Shown here piece by piece: positions 42,342 to 50,149 of a DNA stretch of 64,000 bases (positions within the stretch are counted from its first letter, which is position 1; the number at the start of each line of letters is the position of its first letter). The notes beneath the pieces were generated by a model. It had not been told where the DNA came from and searched no databases. It saw only the letters and a program-made list of their open reading frames with translations. The position numbers and the translations under genes are program-made. This stretch comes from an uncultured Chitinophagaceae bacterium (GTDB taxonomy: Bacteria; Bacteroidota; Bacteroidia; Chitinophagales; Chitinophagaceae), in assembly GCA_937862815.1 (NCBI GenBank), contig CALMED010000016.1, forward strand, positions 28,821-92,820. Reading direction: 5' to 3'.

Positions 42342-44939
42342 ATGGCAAAATCCAGCGGCGATACCCCCCTCATGCAACAGCACCGGGCCATCAAGGCCCG
42401 GTACCCCGACGCTATCCTGCTGTTCCGGGTGGGCGATTTTTATGAAACCTTCGGGGAAGATGCCATACATGCCGCCCGGGTATTGGGCATTACCCTCACC
42501 AAACGCAACAACGGATCGGCTTCGGCCAGTGAACTGGCCGGCTTCCCGCATCACGCGCTCGACACCTACCTCCACAAACTGGTAAAAGCCGGTTTCCGGG
42601 TAGCCATCTGCGACCAGCTGGAAGATCCCAAACAGGCCAAGGGCATCGTAAAACGGGGGGTGACCGAACTGCTGACACCCGGTATTGCCACCAACGACAA
42701 GCTGCTCGACCAGGAAAACAACAACTTCCTGGCCGCTGTGCACATGGCCGACGATGTCTTCGGGCTGGCCTTCCTCGACATCAGTACAGGTGAATTTTTC
42801 CTGGCCCAGGGGAATAAAGACTACGCCGACAAGCTCCTCCAGAGCCTCCGCCCGGCGGAAGTGCTGTTTCCCCGTAACCGGCAGAAACAGTTCCGCGAAC
42901 TCTTCGGCGCCAAATTTTATACCTACCACCTGGAAGAGTGGATTTTCCAGGAAGTATATGCCACCGAGACCCTGCTCCGGCATTTCCAGACCCACTCCCT
43001 CAAAGGTTTTGGCATTGAGCAGCAGACCGCCGGCATCATTGCAGCCGGGACCATCCTGCACTACCTGAAAGATACCGAGCACCCCAACGTGAGCCACATT
43101 ACAGGCATCCACCGGCTGGTAGAGACCGACTACCTCTGGATGGACCGGTTCACGATCCGCAACCTGGAACTGCTGGGCAGCCAGAACGACGGGGGCCACT
43201 CCCTCCTGGGCGTGCTGGATCATACCGTGTCGGCCATGGGCGCCCGCCTGCTGCGCCGCTGGTTGGTGCTACCGCTCAAGGAACAGGAACGCATCCAGGA
43301 ACGGCTCGATACGGTGGAGGCTCTGGTGCTGCAAACCGACCTGCGCCAGCAACTGCGGCAACTGATCAAACAATGCGGCGATGTGGAACGGCTGGTGGCC
43401 AAGCTGCCCCTTAAAAAAATCAACCCGCGGGAAGTGGTGCACCTGGCACGGGGATTGCAACTGGCCACACGCATCAAAGAAATCTGTACCGGCAGCGGCC
43501 ACCCCTACCTGCTGCGGCTGGCCGACACCATCAACCCCTGCCGGTACATCAGCGAAAAAATACAAGCCACCCTGGAAGAGAACCCGCCGGTAGCCGTTGC
43601 CAAAGGTCAGGTGATCCGCAACGGCGTGCACACGGAACTCGACAACCTGCGGCGCATCGCCCTGCACGGAAAAGAATACCTGCTCGAAATCCAGCAACGC
43701 GAAAGCGAAGCCACCGGCATTCCTTCACTCAAGATCGCCTTCAACAATGTGTTTGGCTATTACCTCGAGGTAACCAACACCCACAAATCGAAAGTGCCGC
43801 AGGAATGGACGCGGAAGCAAACCTTAGCCAATGCTGAACGTTATATCACGCCCGAGCTGAAGGAATACGAGGAAAAGATCACCGGTGCGGAAGAAAATAT
43901 ACTCCGTATTGAAGCGGAACTGTTTGACAAGCTGCTGCTGGAGTTGCAGGAATACATAGGTCCCATCCAGACCAACGCCCAGGTGATGGCCATCCTCGAT
44001 TGCCTCAGCTGTTTTGCAGAAAACGCCCTGCAGTTCCGGTACGTAAAGCCCCGGTTGCACACCGGTTCGGAACTGCAGATACAGGATGCACGCCACCCAG
44101 TAATTGAGCAGCAATTACCCCCCGGCGAAACGTACATTGCCAATGATATCCGGCTCGACCAGGAAGAACAGCAGATCATCATTCTCACCGGTCCCAACAT
44201 GAGCGGTAAGAGCGCCCTGCTGCGGCAGACCGGCCTCATTGTGCTGCTGGCGCACATGGGCAGCTTTGTACCAGCCAGCGAAGCACTGATACCTGTTACC
44301 GACAAAATTTTTACCCGGGTGGGCGCCAGCGACAACCTCAGCGGCGGCGAAAGCACCTTTATGGTGGAGATGAACGAAACCGCCAGCATCATCAACAACC
44401 TCAGCCGCCAAAGCCTGATCCTGCTCGATGAAATCGGGCGGGGCACCTCCACCTATGACGGCATCTCCATTGCCTGGAGCATTGCCGAGTACCTGCACCA
44501 GGCCCCGCAGCAACCCAAAACCCTTTTCGCCACGCATTACCACGAGCTCAACGAACTGGAAGAAAAGTTTCCGCGGATTAAAAATTTTCACATCACCAAC
44601 CAGGAAGTGGGCAACAAAGTGGTGTTCCTCCGCAAACTGGCACCAGGTGGCAGTGTACACAGCTTCGGTATTCACGTGGCACGGATGGCCGGTATGCCGC
44701 CCGCCCTCATCCAGCGGGCCAACGAAGTTCTGCAGCAACTGGAAGCCCTGCGCAGCAAGGGAGACGAGCGGGAGCAACTGCGCCAGTTGCCGGTTCAGAA
44801 AATGCAGCTCAGCATTTTTGATGTACACAGCCAGACCTTTGAAGAAATCCGCACCCTGCTGGAAGGATTAGACATCAACCGGCTGACACCGGTAGAAGCC
44901 CTGCTCAAACTGCAGGAAATCAAATCCAGGCTGCAGTAA
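42342..44939 (+). CDS. mutS: DNA mismatch repair protein MutS
   Basis: Mismatch-recognition ATPase. The 865 residues have the MutS_I N-terminal mismatch-binding domain (TPLMQQHRAIKARYPDAILLFRVGDFYETFG, including the Phe-x-Glu of the mispair wedge), connector and core domains, and the C-terminal ATPase: Walker A GPNMSGKS (617-624), Walker B with D696 in DEIGRGTSTYDG, and the C-terminal clamp region. Standalone transcript with a promoter; flanked by the thioredoxin operon and a Pmp3-like gene. Confidence 0.97.
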   Translation: MAKSSGDTPLMQQHRAIKARYPDAILLFRVGDFYETFGEDAIHAARVLGITLTKRNNGSASASELAGFPHHALDTYLHKLVKAGFRVAICDQLEDPKQAKGIVKRGVTELLTPGIATNDKLLDQENNNFLAAVHMADDVFGLAFLDISTGEFFLAQGNKDYADKLLQSLRPAEVLFPRNRQKQFRELFGAKFYTYHLEEWIFQEVYATETLLRHFQTHSLKGFGIEQQTAGIIAAGTILHYLKDTEHPNVSHITGIHRLVETDYLWMDRFTIRNLELLGSQNDGGHSLLGVLDHTVSAMGARLLRRWLVLPLKEQERIQERLDTVEALVLQTDLRQQLRQLIKQCGDVERLVAKLPLKKINPREVVHLARGLQLATRIKEICTGSGHPYLLRLADTINPCRYISEKIQATLEENPPVAVAKGQVIRNGVHTELDNLRRIALHGKEYLLEIQQRESEATGIPSLKIAFNNVFGYYLEVTNTHKSKVPQEWTRKQTLANAERYITPELKEYEEKITGAEENILRIEAELFDKLLLELQEYIGPIQTNAQVMAILDCLSCFAENALQFRYVKPRLHTGSELQIQDARHPVIEQQLPPGETYIANDIRLDQEEQQIIILTGPNMSGKSALLRQTGLIVLLAHMGSFVPASEALIPVTDKIFTRVGASDNLSGGESTFMVEMNETASIINNLSRQSLILLDEIGRGTSTYDGISIAWSIAEYLHQAPQQPKTLFATHYHELNELEEKFPRIKNFHITNQEVGNKVVFLRKLAPGGSVHSFGIHVARMAGMPPALIQRANEVLQQLEALRSKGDEREQLRQLPVQKMQLSIFDVHSQTFEEIRTLLEGLDINRLTPVEALLKLQEIKSRLQ

Positions 44940-45038
44940 TAATCATTACAGCGCTTTGTGCACGGGCGCCAGTACCATCCGCCTTTCTGCATCGCTTCTT
45001 CGACCATCCCATTCATGACCACCTGCTCCAGCCCGCAG

Positions 45039-45072
45039 AAAAAAAAGACCCGGCTCGTGCATGAACCGGGTC
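45039..45072 (-). terminator. terminator of the Pmp3/YqaE-like gene
   Basis: On the minus strand GACCCGG, a 12-nt loop, CCGGGTC, then eight T: lies about 60 nt after the stop at 45132. The remaining gap to mutS (44940-45038) shows no gene. Confidence 0.8.
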
Positions 45073-45131
45073 CTGAAAAAGCAGATCAACATTTGCTGTA
45101 GCCGGAAAGATCCGGAACAGCACCGCACGTG

Positions 45132-45515
45132 TTACACAACGCCCAACACCACCAACAGGGAGTAAATCACACCGGGCACCCAGAAAAGCAGGGTTAGGAT
45201 CAGGCTGATCCAGAACTTGGTGTTGATAGCTTCCTGGTGCAGGTAAACAGCCAGCGGGGGCAGCAAAATCGCCAGGATCACCAGCAGAATGGTGCGCTCA
45301 TCCGAGCCCTGGCGACGCATCTGCTTCATTTCCTTTTTGGCAGCGGCTATGCGGCCTTTTTTCTCCTTCCGTGAAAGGTGGCGGAATTCCTCCAACGATT
45401 GCTGCACAGCAGTGGCAGGCAGTTCGCTGGCAGGCTGCGGGATAACGTAGGCGGCAAAGGAAGGCTGCAGGAAGGTGGCAGCTGCGAACACAGAAAGCAG
45501 GATAAGTTTTTTCAT
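45132..45515 (-). CDS. Pmp3/YqaE family membrane protein with signal and basic linker
   Basis: A 127-residue protein: a signal peptide (LILLSVFAAATFLQPSFAA), a charged central segment (LSRKEKKGRIAAAKKEMKQM, about 45-68) and a C-terminal Pmp3/YqaE domain with two helices (TILLVILAILLPPLAVYL, TKFWISLILTLLFWVPGVIYSLL). The Pmp3 family affects membrane potential and salt tolerance; function here is inferred only. The exported N-terminal half is unusual for the normally about 50-residue family. Confidence 0.78.
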   Translation of the reverse strand: MKKLILLSVFAAATFLQPSFAAYVIPQPASELPATAVQQSLEEFRHLSRKEKKGRIAAAKKEMKQMRRQGSDERTILLVILAILLPPLAVYLHQEAINTKFWISLILTLLFWVPGVIYSLLVVLGVV

Positions 45516-45582
45516 ACTTTAAGTTTTTTGTTTGTGCAGATTTTATCAAAAACCAAGCCGGATTCCGGTTGCTGTCATCCCA

Positions 45583-46713
45583 TCAGGGAAAAATTTCTTT
45601 CAGCTTTTTTTCCAGTTCATCACCCCGCAGGTTCCTCGCAATCACCACCCCGTTGGGGTCGAGCAATATATTGAAAGGTATTCCCTTTACGCCGTACATA
45701 CTGGCTGCTTCGTTTTCCCACCCCTTCATATCACCCACCTGCTGCCAGGTATAGCCGTCATCTTTTACGGCCTTGAGCCATTTTTCGCGGTTCTGATCGA
45801 GTGATACGCCAAAAATTTCAAAGTTCTTCTGTTTGTATTGCTGGTATGCCTTCACCAGGTTGGGACTCTCCACCCGGCAGGGACCGCACCAGCTGGCCCA
45901 GAAATCCACCAGCACGTATTTGCCCCGGAAAGAGGAAAGGGATACCGGCTTCCCTTCCGGATCGGGCTGTGTAAAATCGGGGGCCACGGCGCCTACCATG
46001 GAACGGCGGCTCAGTTCCAGTTCCTGCGCCAACTCCTGTCCCTGTACGGAGGTCTGCAGCCCGGGACTCAGCAACCCAAACAACGTAGTGGCCTTGGCGG
46101 GGTCCAGCCCGCTCTGCACTGCCTGCTTTACAAAATAAAATGAAACAGGTGATGCTGGTTGCTTCCGCATAAACACCTGCTGCTCTTCAAAGTAAAATCC
46201 GATGTAGGCGTCCAGCAGTTTTTCGAAGTTCCGCGCCAGGACATCCGTCCGCTTTTGCCGGGTGTAATGGTTCATCATCGACATCATACCGGCTTCCAGC
46301 GGCTGCAGGTGGCGTGCCTGCTGCTGAAAATTGTAATAATCCTGTACAGCGGGCGGACCCTGCACCACGGCATAGGCGAGTCGGCCGGTGGAGGTGACGG
46401 TGATGTTTCCGCCCTCGAGGAACAACTCCAGCCGGTTGGCCTGCATTTCATTGAAATCAAATTTCTTATCGCGGGGCGGATTCACTTCCTGCAACACCAG
46501 CGTAGCCTTAACGGGCTCTTCGATGGTTCCTTTAATTTCAAATTTTCCGTTAACCAGTTTGGCCTCTTCGGCAGATGCACCTTCGTTCCAATAAAGCAAC
46601 ACCGTCCATTTTTTGGATGACGGGGGAAGGGATCCCTTGAGTACAAATTGCTGCTCCTGCGCCAGCGCAGGTAGCGCCATGACCAGGACACACAATTGCA
46701 ACAGAAACTTCAT
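45583..46713 (-). CDS. TlpA-family thiol-disulfide protein with N-terminal DUF4369-like domain
   Basis: A 376-residue secreted protein: signal peptide ending LPALAQ, an N-terminal beta-rich DUF4369-like region (VLKGSLPPSSKKWTV, KLVNGKFEIKGTI) and a C-terminal AhpC/TlpA thioredoxin fold with the redox site FWASWCGPCRVESPN (about 271-285) and GIPFNILLDP cis-proline loop. Periplasmic thiol-disulfide exchange, possibly in cytochrome or outer-membrane protein maturation. It follows its tandem paralogue by 4 bp. Confidence 0.9.
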   Translation of the reverse strand: MKFLLQLCVLVMALPALAQEQQFVLKGSLPPSSKKWTVLLYWNEGASAEEAKLVNGKFEIKGTIEEPVKATLVLQEVNPPRDKKFDFNEMQANRLELFLEGGNITVTSTGRLAYAVVQGPPAVQDYYNFQQQARHLQPLEAGMMSMMNHYTRQKRTDVLARNFEKLLDAYIGFYFEEQQVFMRKQPASPVSFYFVKQAVQSGLDPAKATTLFGLLSPGLQTSVQGQELAQELELSRRSMVGAVAPDFTQPDPEGKPVSLSSFRGKYVLVDFWASWCGPCRVESPNLVKAYQQYKQKNFEIFGVSLDQNREKWLKAVKDDGYTWQQVGDMKGWENEAASMYGVKGIPFNILLDPNGVVIARNLRGDELEKKLKEIFP

Positions 46714-46717
46714 GTGA

Positions 46718-47809
46718 TCAGAGATTGCGGAAGATTTCTTCCAGTTTGGCCTGCAGTTCTTCGCCCCGCAGGTTTTTGGCGATGATTTTTCCGTTGGGGT
46801 CGATGAGCAGGTTCTGCGGAATGGAGGTGATGCGGTACAGCTTGGCCACTTCGTTGTTCCAGAACTTGAGATCGCTCACATGGGTCCACGCAAGCTGGTC
46901 CTGTTCAATCGCTTTCAACCAGGGTTCTTTTGAACGGTCGAGCGATACGCCCAACACGGTAAACTTTTTGTCTTTGTACTTGCGGAAAGAAGCCACCACG
47001 TTGGGATTCTCCACGCGGCAGGGACCGCACCAGCTCGCCCAGAAATCCACCAGTACGTATTGCCCGCGGAAAGAAGAAAGCGATACCATTTTACCGGAGG
47101 TGTCGGCCTGTTGAAAATCCACGGCGTCGGTGCCCACAGCACCGATTTTATTCTCCATTACAATGCCGCCCACCATGCGTCCGTAATAACTGGTGCGGGC
47201 ATTTTCGCCCAACTGGGAGAAGCGAACATCCAGCACTTCGGGTTGCTGCAGGAAACTATAGAGCAGGTACAGCAACAGCGGCGTTACCGGTGACTCGCGG
47301 TTGGCGGCAATATAAGCCTCTGCTTTTGCATCCAGGTCGGCAATCAACTGACGGGCCACCTGGTAAAGGGAGTCCTGCCGGCCGGCATACACCGGGCTGT
47401 TGAGTTGTTTACCCAGCTGATCGAGGTTGAAGAAGAAGGGGTCAAATTCCCGGCGGAACTGCTGAAAGGCGTCGTTGGTGGGTGATCCCTGCACGCGGGC
47501 CTGTTGCAGGGAATCGGCATGCCCCTGGAGGGTGATGCGGGAACCATCGAGAAAGATGCCCAGTTGCCGCGAACTACCACCCACCGTGAGCACATAAAGC
47601 GCCGGCTCGGCAATGGTACCTTTGAGTTCAAATTTTCCTTTCTTAACCGCCGCCTTCGCAATGGCCTCGTTCTGCGGGTTGTCGAAATGCAGGGTCACTT
47701 CCGCGTTGTCGGCCGCTCCCTGCAGGGTTCCGTTGATGGTAAAAGATTGCTGAGCCTGCAGGTAAAGGGAGCACAGGAGGGACAGAAACAGGGAAAAGGT
47801 TTGCTTCAT
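46718..47809 (-). CDS. TlpA-family thiol-disulfide protein (tandem paralogue)
   Basis: A 363-residue paralogue of the next gene: signal peptide (LFLSLLCSLYLQAQ), DUF4369-like N-terminal region (FTINGTLQGAADNAEVTLHF, KKGKFELKGTI) and a C-terminal TlpA domain with FWASWCGPCRVENPN. The pair probably arose by duplication. Its start codon overlaps the hisIE stop by 4 bp (ATGA), tying it to the his genes. Confidence 0.9.
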   Translation of the reverse strand: MKQTFSLFLSLLCSLYLQAQQSFTINGTLQGAADNAEVTLHFDNPQNEAIAKAAVKKGKFELKGTIAEPALYVLTVGGSSRQLGIFLDGSRITLQGHADSLQQARVQGSPTNDAFQQFRREFDPFFFNLDQLGKQLNSPVYAGRQDSLYQVARQLIADLDAKAEAYIAANRESPVTPLLLYLLYSFLQQPEVLDVRFSQLGENARTSYYGRMVGGIVMENKIGAVGTDAVDFQQADTSGKMVSLSSFRGQYVLVDFWASWCGPCRVENPNVVASFRKYKDKKFTVLGVSLDRSKEPWLKAIEQDQLAWTHVSDLKFWNNEVAKLYRITSIPQNLLIDPNGKIIAKNLRGEELQAKLEEIFRNL

Positions 47810-48408
47810 GATGCGGAAGAATGACGTTGTTGCAAGACGTAAATCACGTCCTGCAAAGTAAAATTTTTGGCTCTTAACAAAACGATAAAGTGAAAAAGCA
47901 GGTCGGCCCCCTCGTTGAGGAACAACTCGTCGTCGTTGTCTTTGGCCTCAATGATGAGTTCGGTGGCTTCCTCGCCCACTTTCTGGGCAATTTTATTGAT
48001 CCCCTTGTCGAACAGGCTCTTAACATAACTTTTACCGTCGGTGCTTTTCCGGCGCAGGTCAATGATATCCTGGAGGTAGAGCAGAAAATCATCGCTGTGG
48101 TTTTTCTCACTCCAGCAGGTATCGGCCCCGGTATGGCAGGTGGGACCGGCCGGATCGGCTTTGATGAGCAGGGTGTCCTGGTCGCAGTCGAGCAGCACCT
48201 GCTTCACCTGTAAAAAATTGCCGCTTTCTTCCCCCTTGGTCCACAGACGCTGGCGGCTGCGGCTGTAAAAGGTCACTTTACCGGTTTCTTCGGTCTGTAC
48301 GAACGCAGCTTCGTTCATAAAGCCCAGCATCAGCACTTTGCCTGTCCGGAAGTCCTGGATGATGGCCGGCACAAGGCCGTCGGTGTATTTGGAAAAATCG
48401 GGTTTCAC
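47806..48408 (-). CDS. hisIE: phosphoribosyl-AMP cyclohydrolase / phosphoribosyl-ATP diphosphatase
   Basis: Bifunctional enzyme of steps 2 and 3 of histidine synthesis. The N-terminal HisI half (about 1-110) has VLMLGFMNEAAFVQTEETG and the zinc-binding DCDQDTLL and CHTGADTCW; the C-terminal HisE half (about 112-200) has VGEEATELIIEAKDND. 200 residues, as expected. The start is a GTG at 48408 followed by the family N-terminus (KPDFSKYTDGLVPAI). It lies 78 bp downstream of hisF, the usual order. Confidence 0.95.
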   Translation of the reverse strand: MKPDFSKYTDGLVPAIIQDFRTGKVLMLGFMNEAAFVQTEETGKVTFYSRSRQRLWTKGEESGNFLQVKQVLLDCDQDTLLIKADPAGPTCHTGADTCWSEKNHSDDFLLYLQDIIDLRRKSTDGKSYVKSLFDKGINKIAQKVGEEATELIIEAKDNDDELFLNEGADLLFHFIVLLRAKNFTLQDVIYVLQQRHSSAS

Positions 48409-48486
48409 AATGATGATTAAAAGGGTGGAAAATTATGCATGCTGCCCTGCATCCCGGAGGCATGGGCCGTCGGGGATGCGGCAAAG

Positions 48487-49245
48487 CTACAACCGCACGG
48501 GTATATTTCTTTCTTTGAGGAAGCTTTTGAGTTCCGGGATACCGATTTCGCGGAAATGAAAAATACTGGCAGCCAGGGCGGCATCGGCCCCGGCCGTATC
48601 AAACACGTCTGCAAAGTGTTGCATGGTGCCGGCACCACCGCTGGCAATAACAGGCACGGATACCTGCCTGGCCACGGCACGGGTGATGTCGAGTGCAAAC
48701 CCCTGTTTGGTACCGTCGTGGTTCATAGAAGTCAGCAGAATTTCACCCGCCCCCCGCTCCACGCCTTCACGGGCCCAGTCGAGGCACCGGCGGTCGGTTC
48801 GGGTGCGCCCGCCGTTTAAATACACATACCATTCCCCATCTTCTTCCTGCCGTGTATCAATGGCCAGCACGCAGCACTGGCTGCCGGCCGCCCGGGCAAT
48901 ACCGGTGATAAGGGCCGGGTCATGCACCGCTGCTGTGTTGACCGACACTTTATCGGCTCCCGACTGCAGCAGCCACTGCATATCATCCACCGTGCGCACG
49001 CCGCCGCCCACGGTAAAGGGGATGTTCACGTTGCGGGCGATGCGGCGCACCAGTTCGCTGAGTGTTTTCCGTTTTTCAACCGTAGCCGTTATGTCGAGGA
49101 ACACCAGCTCATCCGCTCCCTGCCGGGCATAGAGGGCGCCCAGTTCAACCGGGTCGCCTGCATCCCGCAGGTTCACAAAATTGGTACCCTTGACGGTGCG
49201 GCCGTCTTTAATGTCGAGGCAGGGAATGATGCGTTTGGTAAGCAT
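48487..49245 (-). CDS. hisF: imidazole glycerol phosphate synthase subunit HisF
   Basis: TIM-barrel cyclase subunit of the HisHF complex making imidazole glycerol phosphate and AICAR. The 252 residues have [19 protein letters not shown] (catalytic Asp near residue 11), [21 protein letters not shown] and the phosphate loop [17 protein letters not shown] with catalytic D130-type region [13 protein letters not shown]. hisH is not in the window. Its start codon directly follows the T-run of the upstream gene's terminator (see finding). Confidence 0.96.
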   Translation of the reverse strand: MLTKRIIPCLDIKDGRTVKGTNFVNLRDAGDPVELGALYARQGADELVFLDITATVEKRKTLSELVRRIARNVNIPFTVGGGVRTVDDMQWLLQSGADKVSVNTAAVHDPALITGIARAAGSQCCVLAIDTRQEEDGEWYVYLNGGRTRTDRRCLDWAREGVERGAGEILLTSMNHDGTKQGFALDITRAVARQVSVPVIASGGAGTMQHFADVFDTAGADAALAASIFHFREIGIPELKSFLKERNIPVRL

Positions 49246-49270
49246 AAAAAACGGGCTTCCCGGGAAGCCC
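49246..49270 (-). terminator. terminator of the NlpC/P60 gene, abutting the hisF start
   Basis: On the minus strand GGGCTTCC, loop CGGG-type, GGAAGCCC (a palindrome of 18 bp) then G-TTTTTT running directly into the hisF ATG at 49245. It lies about 28 nt after the NlpC/P60 stop. Confidence 0.75.
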
Positions 49271-49297
49271 TGCTGCGGTTTGAGGTTGTTACGTAGC

Positions 49298-49981
49298 TCA
49301 GGGCCGTATTAACTGCAGCAGGCGGCCTGCGTACAGATAGCGGCGGTTCCAATAGGTTTCGGCCAGGTCGCTGATCATAACACCGCCCGATGTAGAGGCA
49401 TGCACAAACTTATTATTGTGCAGGTAGATTCCCACGTGGGAGATGCCGCGGCCGGTGTTGAAGAAAAGCAGGTCACCTTCCTGGAGGTCCGTATCGCGGA
49501 TGCGGTCGGTGACCTCCTTCTGCTCCCGGGCCGTGCGGGGGAGCTGCAGTCCGAAAACCGAAAGCATCAGGGTTTGTACAAACGCCGAGCAGTCAATTCC
49601 GTTGCGGGAAGTCCCGCCCAACCGGTACGGCGTTTTCCACCAGTCGTCAATGAAATCGTACAAAAACCGGTTTTGGATCAGTTCCACCGGCACGTCGAGC
49701 CGCAGGGCATATTTAAACTGGTTGATGCTGAAAAATTCAAGGGAGGCGGCGGTTCCGGCCAACTGGTTGCCCAGCTGCTGGGCAGCGGTTTTTCCGGAAC
49801 TGCCCGAACGGGTGGCAACCTTTGTGGCAACCGGCTGAATCTCAATGCCTTCAATAAAGGGGCCGGTTTGTTTGCCCGCGGAACTGTTCCCGACAGGCTG
49901 AGCGCCTCGGAAACTGCTTTTCAGCGCGGTACAGCTGCTGAGCATCCATCCAAACAGTATGAGTATCAACCAATTCTTCAT
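49298..49981 (-). CDS. NlpC/P60 family cell-wall peptidase lipoprotein
   Basis: A 227-residue lipoprotein: lipobox LSSC at residues 14-17 after a short hydrophobic signal. The C-terminal NlpC/P60 domain (about 115-225) has the catalytic Cys in GIDCSAFVQ and His in ISHVGIYL, with NKFVHAST as third-residue region. Cleaves gamma-D-Glu-mDAP type cross-linking peptides or related bonds in peptidoglycan. It has its own promoter, is divergent from dnaE and upstream of hisF. Confidence 0.9.
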   Translation of the reverse strand: MKNWLILILFGWMLSSCTALKSSFRGAQPVGNSSAGKQTGPFIEGIEIQPVATKVATRSGSSGKTAAQQLGNQLAGTAASLEFFSINQFKYALRLDVPVELIQNRFLYDFIDDWWKTPYRLGGTSRNGIDCSAFVQTLMLSVFGLQLPRTAREQKEVTDRIRDTDLQEGDLLFFNTGRGISHVGIYLHNNKFVHASTSGGVMISDLAETYWNRRYLYAGRLLQLIRP

Positions 49982-50005
49982 AAGAATCGAACTTCAGACC
50001 GGTCG

Positions 50006-50037
50006 CAAAGGTAGGGTTTCCGCCCCAGAGATGCAAC
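50006..50037 (-). promoter_or_regulatory. promoter of the NlpC/P60 gene
   Basis: On the minus strand TACCTTTG (50006-50013) is preceded, after exactly 20 nt, by GTTG (50034-50037). It ends 24 nt before the ATG at 49981. Confidence 0.65.
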
Positions 50038-50149
50038 CCTGGCATCCCGGGTTCAAACGACGATACCCGGAATAAATTGTGGAATTTTACCATCGCGCCG
50101 TTTCCGCCGGATTCCGAAATTTGGGGTTCGCTTTAAACGAAGGAACCAC

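Noticed and set aside
44795..45022. Minus-strand frame starting in the mutS-Pmp3 gap and reading into the mutS 3' end
   Set aside because: It is antisense to the conserved MutS C-terminus, has a Cys/Arg-rich low-complexity composition and no plausible promoter; treated as a shadow.
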